This document shows positions 8,349-16,524 of a stretch of 64,000 bases of DNA, one piece after another. The stretch is from positions 60,075 through 124,074 of the forward strand of contig JBBRVW010000007.1 of NCBI GenBank assembly GCA_038246545.1. Direction: 5' to 3'. This stretch comes from JBBRVW01 sp038246545 (GTDB lineage Bacteria; Actinomycetota; Actinomycetes; JACCUZ01). The position numbers and the translations under genes are program-made. Position 1 is the stretch's first letter; each line of letters starts with the position of its first letter. Below the pieces are notes generated by a model. That model saw only the letters and a program-made list of their open reading frames with translations. It ran no database searches and was not told the origin of the DNA.

Positions 8349-9631
8349 CCTTGGTGCGCCGCCGGTTCGACGACGCGGGGAGCATGGGCTACCTCGTGGT
8401 CGTGCTCTCCGCGGGTCTTCTCGCAGTGGGGGCGATCGTCTCGGTCGCGGCACCGGGTGGCTTCGTCGACGTCCGGACGGCTCTCGCCTTTGCGGTGTTC
8501 ATCGCCTTCGGGGAGTTCGTCCGCATCACGCTGCCCGGCGGCCGCGACGCCGCACCGCTGGCCACGGCCGGGGCGCTCGGCTATCTGCTTCTCACGCGGT
8601 TCGACGGTGACTCGGCCGATCACGGCGCCCTCCAGGTCGTCGCGGTGACCGTGATCGCGATGATCGCCGGCGTCGCGCCCCACGCCGTTGCCGGCCGCAC
8701 TCCGACCCTTGACAGCCTCGCTCGCCGGCTCCTGGTCATCGGGATCTCGGCCGCTGTGTTCCGTGGCAGCGTCCTGGACGAGAAGGTCGACGCCCTGCGG
8801 GATGCGCCACTGGCTCTGGTCCTGATCGCGGTCGTGGTCCTCAGCCTGGTCGTCGACGCGATCCTGGCGGCCGCCGTGCGAGCCGGCGAGGACCGTGCCC
8901 CGTTCAGCGCCGTGCTCCGCAACGAGGTCCGCGCCCAGGTCGGCATCGGCTCGGCCATCGGCGCCACCGGCGCCCTGATCGCCCTCGCGGCCACGATCAT
9001 GGGCTACTGGGCGCTGCCGGTGTTCGTCGTCCCGCTGCTGCTGACCCAGTTCTCGTTCCGCCGCTACGCCGCGATCCGCGAGTCGTCGCTGCAGACCATC
9101 CGGGCCCTGTCCCGCGTCACCGAGCTCGGCGGCTACACCGAGTCCGGCCACTCGCGGCGGGTCAGCACCCTGGCCGTCGCCGTCGGTCGGGAGCTGGGCA
9201 TGAGCGACGCCGACCTGCGCGACCTCGAGTACGCCGCCCTCATGCACGACATCGGTCAGCTCTCGCTCACCGAGCCGATCCCGGGAGGCGCCACCGTCGT
9301 CGCAGCCCCGGCGGAGCAGCGCCGGATCGCGCAGCTGGGCGCCGACGTCATCAAGCAGACCGGAGTTCTCGACGGCGTCGCCTCGATCGTCGAGCAGCAG
9401 GCCGAGCCGTACCGCCGGGCGCACGACGTTCAGCGTCGCGACGTCCCGCTCGCCGCCCGCATCATCAAGGCGGTCAACGCCTACGACGACCTGGTCGGCG
9501 ACTCGTTCGAGGTCAGCCGCCGGCTCGACGCGCTCGAGCGGCTGCGGCTCGGGATGGCCTACGAGTACGACCCGACCGTGGTCGAGTCGCTCTCCCAGAC
9601 CGTCGAGCGCAACGTCCGCCTCGGCGTCTGA
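8345..9631 (+). CDS. degenerate HD-GYP-like membrane protein
   Basis: This 428-residue partner has the same plan, hydrophobic segments to about residue 240 then an HD-type domain. The HD pair is kept (His301-Asp302) but continues as HDIGQ rather than HDIGK, and the HHExxDGxGYP motif is replaced by a VEQQAEPYRRAHD segment. It should therefore have lost cyclic-di-GMP hydrolysis, or changed substrate. Coupling to an intact paralogue suggests a heterodimer in which this one is regulatory. Its 3' end overlaps the convergent DUF5317 gene by 73 bases. Confidence 0.85.
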   Translation: MTLVRRRFDDAGSMGYLVVVLSAGLLAVGAIVSVAAPGGFVDVRTALAFAVFIAFGEFVRITLPGGRDAAPLATAGALGYLLLTRFDGDSADHGALQVVAVTVIAMIAGVAPHAVAGRTPTLDSLARRLLVIGISAAVFRGSVLDEKVDALRDAPLALVLIAVVVLSLVVDAILAAAVRAGEDRAPFSAVLRNEVRAQVGIGSAIGATGALIALAATIMGYWALPVFVVPLLLTQFSFRRYAAIRESSLQTIRALSRVTELGGYTESGHSRRVSTLAVAVGRELGMSDADLRDLEYAALMHDIGQLSLTEPIPGGATVVAAPAEQRRIAQLGADVIKQTGVLDGVASIVEQQAEPYRRAHDVQRRDVPLAARIIKAVNAYDDLVGDSFEVSRRLDALERLRLGMAYEYDPTVVESLSQTVERNVRLGV

Positions 9632-10164
9632 CGGCCGTCCCGTCGACGCCGCGCACCGGCGGTCACCAGCAGCAGGCCCACCCCGGCGGCCACCAGCACG
9701 TCACCGACGCTGACCACCTGAGGCCATCGCGGCATCGCCACCGGCACGACGTCGCCCAGTCGGGCCAGCCTGGTGCCCGCCCCGGTCGGCTCGCGCATCG
9801 CGTCGGACGCTAGGTGCAGCTCCTGACGGGCGATCCCAGCCTTCGCGGCGGCGTCGACCGACACCGGCATCGCGGCGTTGGCCGTGACCACGACGACGTT
9901 GAGCAGCAGTCCCAGCGCCATCAGGGGGACACCGGGCAGCCGGGCGTTGCCCGCGAGGAACAACGTCACCAGGACCGTGGTGAGGACCAGAGCCGTACCG
10001 CGCGCCAGCCCTGACCCGGGCGCCAGCGTCGAGGTCAGCAGCTGCACCACGGCGGCGGCAACGAGCAGGCGCACCGCGCGCAGCCGGATGCGTGACAGCC
10101 GGCCGCCACCCGTGAGGGCGCCGACGAGCAGCGTCCCCACCGCGACGACGAGCACCAGGACCAT
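9559..10164 (-). CDS. DUF5317 family membrane protein
   Basis: This 201-residue protein has four to five hydrophobic segments and the DUF5317 signature LGLLLNVVVVTANAAMPVS near residue 85, followed by a conserved extracellular-type stretch. The function of the family is unknown. A polar tail of about 30 residues crosses the 3' end of the convergent HD-GYP-like gene (73-base overlap), so the true stop position deserves care. The start at 10162-10164 leaves 50 bases to the divergent biotin carboxylase gene. Confidence 0.8.
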   Translation of the reverse strand: MVLVLVVAVGTLLVGALTGGGRLSRIRLRAVRLLVAAAVVQLLTSTLAPGSGLARGTALVLTTVLVTLFLAGNARLPGVPLMALGLLLNVVVVTANAAMPVSVDAAAKAGIARQELHLASDAMREPTGAGTRLARLGDVVPVAMPRWPQVVSVGDVLVAAGVGLLLVTAGARRRRDGRQTPRRTLRSTVWESDSTTVGSYS

Positions 10165-10214
10165 CCCGTTAGTCTCGCGTGCCGGACCGCTGTCGACCGG
10201 GAGGCCACCCCGCC

Positions 10215-11573
<1,359 letters not shown>

Positions 11574-11644
11574 CCGGGGGCCCTGTGGTTGGATGCCCAA
11601 CCGGTGGGCGTACGCCGCCGACGCGAGCCGAGAGGAGCCCCCCC

Positions 11645-11860
11645 GTGGCGAAGGAAGTTCGGGCCGAGATGGTGGCGAACGTCTGGAAGATCGTCGTCGC
11701 GGAGGGGGACGCCGTCTCCGACGGGGACACCCTGGTGATCCTCGAGTCGATGAAGATGGAGATCCCCGTGCTCGCCGAGGGCGACGGCACGGTGGCGGCC
11801 CTGCACGTCGCCGAGGGCGACGTCGTCCAGGAGGGCGACGTCATAGCCGTCATGGAGTAG
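11645..11860 (+). CDS. biotin/lipoyl-binding carrier protein
   Basis: This 71-residue protein is a complete single hammerhead biotinyl domain with ESMKM around Lys37, the expected biotin attachment site. The domain matches the biotin carboxyl carrier family, where Lys biotin shuttles carboxylate between carboxylase subunits. GAGAGGAG precedes the GTG start. Lying 71 bases after accC, it is its likely partner. No carboxyltransferase subunit is nearby, so that part must be encoded elsewhere. Confidence 0.88.
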   Translation: MAKEVRAEMVANVWKIVVAEGDAVSDGDTLVILESMKMEIPVLAEGDGTVAALHVAEGDVVQEGDVIAVME

Positions 11861-12000
11861 CGAGGCGAAGGACCGGGGCAGCCGCGGAATGCCTGGGCGG
11901 GCGCGGATCCGGCCCGGCCCGGCGCGGGGCGGCCGCGGATGTTGGCCGACCGGTCATCTTTCGGCTCAAGGTGGGCGGAGGACGGCCCGATGCTCCCTCT

Positions 12001-13092
12001 GTGACCGGATCGGAGCCGTTGAGCGTCGTCCCGTTCCTGCGCGCCCTCGGGGAGGTCGGCGGGTCGGACCTGCACATCAAGGTGGGCTCGCCACCCCGCG
12101 TGCGCATCGACGGCCGGCTGCGCAAGCTGCAGGCGCCCAACCTCACCCCCGTGGACACCGAGCACATGGTCCGCGAGGTGCTGCGCGAGGACCTGATCTC
12201 CGAGTTCGCCGCCACCAACGAGGCCGACTTCGCCTATTCGGTGCCCGGCCTGGGCCGGTTCCGGGTCAACGCCTTCCGGTCCCGCGGGTCGTCCGGCATG
12301 GTCTTCCGGCGCGTGAGCGTCGGCGCCATCCCGCTGGACGAGCTCGGCCTGCCGCCGGTGATCAGTGCGCTCGCGATGGAGCCCCGCGGCCTGGTGCTCG
12401 TCACCGGTCCCACCGGCTCCGGCAAGACCACCACCCTCGCCGGGATGATCGACCAGATCAACAACAACCGCGAGGTCCACGTCGTCACGATCGAGGACCC
12501 GATCGAGGTGCTGCACTTCGACAAGCTCTCGATGATCAACCAGCGCGAGGTCCGCCTCGACACGGCTGACTTCGGCGTCGCGCTCCGGGCCGCGATGCGG
12601 CAGGACCCCGACGTCATCCTCGTCGGCGAGATGCGCGACCACGAGACGGTGAAGGCCGCGCTCGCGGCGTCCGAGACCGGCCACTTCGTCATGTCGACCC
12701 TGCACACCACCGACGCGCAGGAGACCATCACCCGCGTCATCGACTTCTTCCCGCCGCACGAGCAGAAGCAGGTCCGGCTCTCGCTGGCCGGCGCGCTGCG
12801 CGGCATCATCTGCCAGCGCCTCGTGCCCCGCGCCGACGGCCAGGGCCGCTGCGTGACGATGGAGGTCTGCGTCGCCACCGGCCGGATCGCCGACGCCATC
12901 GCCGACCCCGACAAGACCGGCACCATCGGCGAGCTGATCAAGGAAGGTGCCTACTACGGCATGCAGACCTTCGACCAGCACCTGGTGGCCCTCATCCGCG
13001 ACGGCGTCATCACCCTGGAGGCGGCGATGAGCGCCTCCACCAGCCCGCACGACCTCACCGTCGAGCTGCGCCGCCTCGGCCTGGTCGCCTGA
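12001..13092 (+). CDS. PilT/PilU-type twitching ATPase
   Basis: This 363-residue secretion/retraction ATPase has the PilT layout: an N-terminal PAS-like domain (GGSDLHIKVGSPP), Walker A GPTGSGKTTT near residue 140, IEDPIE Asp box, Walker B with MRQDPDVILVGEMRD, and His box STLHTTDA. PilT proteins power retraction of type 4 pili. No pilin, PilB or PilC lies nearby, so the gene is isolated. The GTG at 12001 lacks a clear ribosome site; the frame is open further upstream, and the start is my best guess from the family N-terminus. Confidence 0.88.
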   Translation: MTGSEPLSVVPFLRALGEVGGSDLHIKVGSPPRVRIDGRLRKLQAPNLTPVDTEHMVREVLREDLISEFAATNEADFAYSVPGLGRFRVNAFRSRGSSGMVFRRVSVGAIPLDELGLPPVISALAMEPRGLVLVTGPTGSGKTTTLAGMIDQINNNREVHVVTIEDPIEVLHFDKLSMINQREVRLDTADFGVALRAAMRQDPDVILVGEMRDHETVKAALAASETGHFVMSTLHTTDAQETITRVIDFFPPHEQKQVRLSLAGALRGIICQRLVPRADGQGRCVTMEVCVATGRIADAIADPDKTGTIGELIKEGAYYGMQTFDQHLVALIRDGVITLEAAMSASTSPHDLTVELRRLGLVA

Positions 13093-13106
13093 CCTCCTGG
13101 CCCCGT

Positions 13107-13134
13107 CAGTGGATCACGTAAACGTGATCCACTG
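13107..13134. repeat. 28-base palindrome after pilT
   Basis: CAGTGGATCACGT (13107-13119) and ACGTGATCCACTG (13122-13134) are perfect inverted copies around an AA. It starts 15 bases after the PilT stop. No T-run follows. Its inner 18 bases recur, with the centre inverted, at 13174-13191, which favours a protein-binding site or a dispersed repeat over a simple terminator. Confidence 0.7.
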
Positions 13135-13173
13135 GTGTCTTGCACGGGTTGCACGCCATGTGAGGTGACGGTC

Positions 13174-13191
13174 GATCACGTTTACGTGATC
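13174..13191. repeat. second copy of the GATCACGT palindrome
   Basis: GATCACGT-TT-ACGTGATC is the reverse complement of the inner 18 bases of the element at 13107-13134, 62 bases away. It lies 31 bases beyond the stop of the convergent BsaP gene. Paired identical palindromes suggest cooperative binding of a dimeric regulator, or a mobile miniature repeat; nothing here chooses between them. Confidence 0.65.
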
Positions 13192-13221
13192 GCCGGACCG
13201 AAGGGTGGGACGGGGTGGCGG

Positions 13222-13410
13222 CTAGCCGGTGCGCACGCCGTGCTCGACGCAGCGGGCCTCCCAGCCGCGTGGCAGGACCTGCACGACCATCCGACGGCGG
13301 CAGCTCCCGCAGTAGCGCGGCGGCTCCAGCTCGCTTCGGTCGGCGCAGGCACCGTGGTCCCCGGTGGTGGAGTCGCCGCACTGCTCGCACCAGACGCTGT
13401 CGTCCACCAC
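13222..13410 (-). CDS. bsaP: biotin synthase auxiliary protein BsaP
   Basis: This small cysteine-rich protein (62 residues from GTG 13410) has the family pattern: WCEQCG, DHGACADR, LEPPRYCGSCRRRMVVQV, GW.ARCVEHG. BsaP proteins of actinobacteria (Rv1590 type) are needed for efficient biotin synthase activity. bioB and bioD lie 5-7 kb away in this window, which supports the call. The frame is open to a TTG at 13440 that would overlap the divergent thioesterase; GTG 13410 avoids that, but neither has a strong ribosome site. Confidence 0.8.
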   Translation of the reverse strand: MVDDSVWCEQCGDSTTGDHGACADRSELEPPRYCGSCRRRMVVQVLPRGWEARCVEHGVRTG

Positions 13411-13428
13411 GAGACGTAGGCTAACCAG

Positions 13429-13803
13429 GTGCACGTGCAATCAGGCGCACAGGGCCGGGTCCGGCACGTCGTGTCGTCGGACGACACCGCCCGCGCCCTC
13501 GGCAGCGGGGACCTCGAGGTGCTCGCCACCCCCCGGCTGCTCGCCTGGTGCGAGGCTGCGACGCTCGCCGCGCTGGCCGGGACGCTGACCGCCGGCGAGT
13601 CCACGGTGGGCAGCCGGGTCGACCTGGTGCATCAGCGGGCCACGGCGGTCGGCGGCTCCGTCGAGGTGCGGGCCGATCTGGTGCACGTCGACGGGCGCCT
13701 GCTCCGGTTCGATGTCGCCGCCGAGTCCGACGGTGTCCTCGTCGGCCACGGGTCGGTGACCCGGGTCGTGGTCGACCGGGACCGCTACCTCGCCCGCCTC
13801 TGA
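13429..13803 (+). CDS. thioesterase, FlK-like hotdog family
   Basis: This 124-residue hotdog-fold protein resembles fluoroacetyl-CoA thioesterase-type enzymes. Recognisable pieces are the ATPRLLAWCEAATLAAL helix (about residues 32-48), VGSRVDLVHQRATAVGG (about 60-76) and the terminal GHGSVTRVVVDRDRYLARL. Such proteins hydrolyse small acyl-CoAs or bind acyl groups; the natural substrate is not visible. It starts with GTG and is divergent from bsaP, with only about 18 bases between starts. The following acetyltransferase converges on it. Confidence 0.82.
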   Translation: MHVQSGAQGRVRHVVSSDDTARALGSGDLEVLATPRLLAWCEAATLAALAGTLTAGESTVGSRVDLVHQRATAVGGSVEVRADLVHVDGRLLRFDVAAESDGVLVGHGSVTRVVVDRDRYLARL

Positions 13804-13811
13804 CCCCGGTG

Positions 13812-14309
13812 TCAGAGGTCCAGGCGGTAGGTGATGAGGTGGACGCCGGGGGCTGGTTCCCAGTCCCGGTCCGGGGTGCGCCGGAAGTCGAGCCGCTCGT
13901 AGAGCCGGTGGGCGGCCGCCATGGCGGGCAGGGTGCTCAGGACGATCGCCGCGCAGCCTTCAGCCCGGGCGCGGTCCAGGCACCATGCGGTCAGCCGGTG
14001 GCCCACGCCGCGGCCGCGCGCCGTGGGCGCCACGGCCAGCATCCGGAACTCAGCCTCGCTCGGCGCCGACACCTCGGCCCACGGGGAGCCGGCGCGGCAG
14101 AACGTCACGGTGCCGAGCAGCGTCGCGTCCTCGCCCAGCGCGACGGCGAGCTCGGCGTCCCGGGCCCGGCCGGCGGCGTCGCGCAGGTGCGCCCGGTAGC
14201 CGTCCTCCGCGTCGCCGAGCCACCCGTCGTGGTCGTACGCCGCCAGCGTGAGCTCACCCACGGCGGCCAGCTCGGCGGGGTCGGTCGGGTCGGCCAGTCG
14301 GAGGATCAC
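13812..14309 (-). CDS. GNAT family N-acetyltransferase
   Basis: This 165-residue acetyltransferase has the acetyl-CoA loop FRMLAVAPTARGRGVGHRL (about residues 88-106) and the C-terminal AAHRLYERLDFRRTP motif of the GNAT fold. The acceptor is unknown. The GTG at 14307-14309 gives a clean N-terminus (MILRLADPTDPAELAAVGEL) starting directly with the fold. It converges with the thioesterase 9 bases away and stands alone. Confidence 0.85.
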   Translation of the reverse strand: MILRLADPTDPAELAAVGELTLAAYDHDGWLGDAEDGYRAHLRDAAGRARDAELAVALGEDATLLGTVTFCRAGSPWAEVSAPSEAEFRMLAVAPTARGRGVGHRLTAWCLDRARAEGCAAIVLSTLPAMAAAHRLYERLDFRRTPDRDWEPAPGVHLITYRLDL

Positions 14310-14376
14310 GCCGGGAGCGTAGGGCTCGTGGCGCCGGCGGTGCGCGCCGCCCGCCCGTCCCGTCGGATCCGGCCGG

Positions 14377-14532
14377 TCAGTGCCGCAGGGCGTACGGCGT
14401 CGAGGGCAGCCCGCTGCTCCAGTCGCGGCGGCTCGTGGGGGTCCTGGCGGGCCGGTTGGTGCGGAACGCGCGCACGCCGGCGACGACGTCGACGAGGACG
14501 ATGGCGGCAAGAAGCAGGAGGATGGCGGTCAT
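14377..14532 (-). CDS. small single-span membrane protein
   Basis: This 51-residue protein starts with a hydrophobic helix (TAILLLLAAIVLVDVVAGV, residues 2-20) and ends in a basic, serine/proline-rich tail. I recognise no family. It is divergent from the GlxA-type regulator, and its ATG is 84 bases from that gene's start, so one intergenic region serves both. Coding status rests on the clean membrane segment and plausible codon use, not on homology. Confidence 0.55.
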   Translation of the reverse strand: MTAILLLLAAIVLVDVVAGVRAFRTNRPARTPTSRRDWSSGLPSTPYALRH

Positions 14533-14569
14533 GGCAGTTACTGTGCGCCGGTCGAGATCCCGCCACCAG

Positions 14570-14608
14570 TGGCAGGATTGACATACACCCTCAACTTCCT
14601 GCCATACT
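14570..14608 (+). promoter_or_regulatory. promoter and inverted-repeat operator of the GlxA-type regulator
   Basis: TTGACA at 14578-14583 and CATACT at 14603-14608 (19-base spacing) form a plausible promoter, with transcription expected at or next to the ATG at 14616, so the message would be leaderless. TGGCAGGA (14570-14577) and TCCTGCCA (14597-14604) are perfect inverted arms that bracket the -35 and touch the -10, as expected for an autorepression site. Confidence 0.5.
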
Positions 14609-14615
14609 CTCACTT

Positions 14616-15581
14616 ATGCTGCGCTCCGTCGCCGTCCCGGTGCTCGACCAGGTCTTCCCCTTCGAGCTCGGGGTGCTCTGCGAGGTCTTCGGCGTCGACC
14701 GGCCCGACGAGCCCGAGCTGCCGTCGTTCGACTTCGCCCTGTGCACCCCCACCCCCGGCCGGGTCCGTACGGTCTCGGGCTTCGACCTGGTGGTCGAGCG
14801 CGACCTGTCCCGGCTGGAGACCGCCGACCTGGTGGCGGTGCCGGCCATCCGGCGCGACACCGTCGTGCCCGACGAGCTGATCGACGCCCTCCGGCGGGCC
14901 GCCGCCCGCGGCGCCCGCCTCATGAGCGTCTGCAGCGGAGCCTTCGTCCTCGGCGCCGCCGGCCTGCTCGACGGCCGCGACTGCACCACCCACTGGACCT
15001 ACGCCTTCGAGCTGGCGGCGCGGTTCCCGGCAGCCCGGGTGGACCCCGACGTCCTGTACGTCGACTGCGACGGCGTGCTCACCAGTGCCGGGACGGCGGC
15101 GGGCATGGACGCGGCGCTGTACCTGGTGCGGCAGGAGTTCGGCGAACGGGTGGCCAACCGCCTGGCCCGACGGATGGTCATGCCGCCGCACCGCGAGGGC
15201 GGACAACGCCAGTACGTCGACCGGCCGGTGCCCGTCGAGGCCGACACCCTGGCCGGCACCCTGGCCTGGATGGCCGACAACCTCGACCAGGAGGTGTCCG
15301 TGAACGACCTCGCCCGCCGCGCCAACCTATCGCCGCGAACCTTCGCCCGGCGGTTCCGGGCCGAGACCGGCACCACGCCGCACCACTGGCTGACCGGTCA
15401 GCGGGTGCTCGCCGCGCAGCGGCTGCTCGAGGAGACCGACCAGCCGGTCGAGACCGTCGCAGACCAGGTGGGCTTCGGCAGCGCCTCGGTCCTCCGGCAC
15501 CACTTCAGTCGCCGGGTGGGCACGACGCCCCACGACTACCGCCGCACCTTCTCCGGCCGCCGCGAGGCCCGCACGGCGTAG
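14616..15581 (+). CDS. GlxA-family transcriptional regulator (DJ-1/PfpI domain plus AraC HTH)
   Basis: This 321-residue regulator has an N-terminal DJ-1/PfpI-like domain (MLRSVAVPVLDQVFPFELGVLCEVFG; SVCSGAFVLGAAGLLDGRDCTTHW near residue 105) and a C-terminal AraC/XylS double helix-turn-helix (residues about 215-312, with VNDLARRANLSPRTFARRF and VADQVGFGSASVLRHHF). The PfpI-like Cys at about 107 probably senses a ligand rather than cleaving peptides. An inverted repeat over its promoter suggests autoregulation. The adjacent brkB-like gene, 28 bases downstream in the same direction, may be co-transcribed. Confidence 0.9.
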   Translation: MLRSVAVPVLDQVFPFELGVLCEVFGVDRPDEPELPSFDFALCTPTPGRVRTVSGFDLVVERDLSRLETADLVAVPAIRRDTVVPDELIDALRRAAARGARLMSVCSGAFVLGAAGLLDGRDCTTHWTYAFELAARFPAARVDPDVLYVDCDGVLTSAGTAAGMDAALYLVRQEFGERVANRLARRMVMPPHREGGQRQYVDRPVPVEADTLAGTLAWMADNLDQEVSVNDLARRANLSPRTFARRFRAETGTTPHHWLTGQRVLAAQRLLEETDQPVETVADQVGFGSASVLRHHFSRRVGTTPHDYRRTFSGRREARTA

Positions 15582-15609
15582 GCATCGGCTCACCGGGGAC
15601 GAACCTGGC

Positions 15610-16524
15610 GTGCCACTTCTCACCTCGGCCCGCGCCGTCACTCGGGACGCCCTCGCCAGCTCGCGGCACCATGACCTGGCGCTGTACGCCGCGGGCCTGA
15701 CCTTCTACGGCGGAATCGCCCTGCTCCCGGCGACCCTTGTCGCCCTGCGGCTGGCCGGTGCGCTCGTCGGCCAGGCCCACGTTGCGCGGCGCGGCGAGTC
15801 GGTGGCGGCGGCGCTCCCGGACGCGCTGGGCGCCCCGACGGTGGTCGCCCGGCTCGTCGAGTCCGGGGCGCACCTTCCCGTTCTCACCCTGCTGCTGGCG
15901 ATCCTGCCCTCGACGCTCTACGGCGAGGGGCTGCGCCGCGCGTTCTTGCGGCTCAGCGGCGCCGAGGAGTCCTACGTCGGCTGGCGAGGGCGGCTCGGTG
16001 TCCTCCCGCTGCTGGTGGTGACGCCGCTGATGGCACTTGCCGTGCTGGAGACCGCACCGCTGCTCGCGCGGCTGGTGGCAGCAGGGCCTGGCGGCACCGC
16101 ACTGGCCGTCTACCTGGCGCTGGTGCTCGACTGGTTGCTGCTCTCGGTGCCGCTGGCCTTCGTCTACCGCGTCGTGTCCCCGGCGTCGGTGTCCTGGCGG
16201 GCGGCCGTGGTCGGCGCGCTCGTGACGGCATCGTTCGTGTCCGGTTTCCTCCAGGGCTTCGTGCTCTTCCTCGCCCTCCCGCTCGACCTCGGGCTGCCGT
16301 TCGGGGGCGCGGTCGCTGTCGGCGCCGCGGTCGCGGTCGCCCTCTGGCTCTGGGTGCTCCACCTGCTCGTGCTGGTGGGCCACCAGGTCGTCGTTGCCGT
16401 GGACCGGCGCCGATCGGCGCCGGCCGTCAGTGCACGACCTCGGGGAGGTCCTTCAGTCTCGGGTCGTTCTGGTCGGCGAAGTACTCGTCCGGATGGGTGG
16501 CGTCCACGCCCTCCGGCACCTTGA
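15610..16524 (+). CDS. YihY/BrkB family membrane protein
   Basis: This 304-residue membrane protein has six hydrophobic segments between residues 20 and 265, with the YihY-type pattern: DALASSRHHDLALYAAGLTFYGGIALLPATLV at the start, PSTLYGEGLRRAF mid-way, and VSWRAAVVGALVTASF later. The family is widespread but functionally vague. The last ~35 residues are Arg/Ser/Pro-rich and are encoded in the 98 bases that overlap the end of the convergent mctP gene, so the true end may be earlier if this is a misread stop. Confidence 0.8.
   Translation: MPLLTSARAVTRDALASSRHHDLALYAAGLTFYGGIALLPATLVALRLAGALVGQAHVARRGESVAAALPDALGAPTVVARLVESGAHLPVLTLLLAILPSTLYGEGLRRAFLRLSGAEESYVGWRGRLGVLPLLVVTPLMALAVLETAPLLARLVAAGPGGTALAVYLALVLDWLLLSVPLAFVYRVVSPASVSWRAAVVGALVTASFVSGFLQGFVLFLALPLDLGLPFGGAVAVGAAVAVALWLWVLHLLVLVGHQVVVAVDRRRSAPAVSARPRGGPSVSGRSGRRSTRPDGWRPRPPAP

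Noticed and set aside
11939..12004. A 21-codon frame ending in the GTGA at the PilT-like start
   Set aside because: No ribosome site and no recognisable pattern; the overlap alone does not show coding.
13106..13160. Short minus-strand frame MACNPCKTPVDHVYVIH that crosses the first palindrome
   Set aside because: It is a by-product of the palindrome (the same DHVYVI string appears on both strands) with no start signals.
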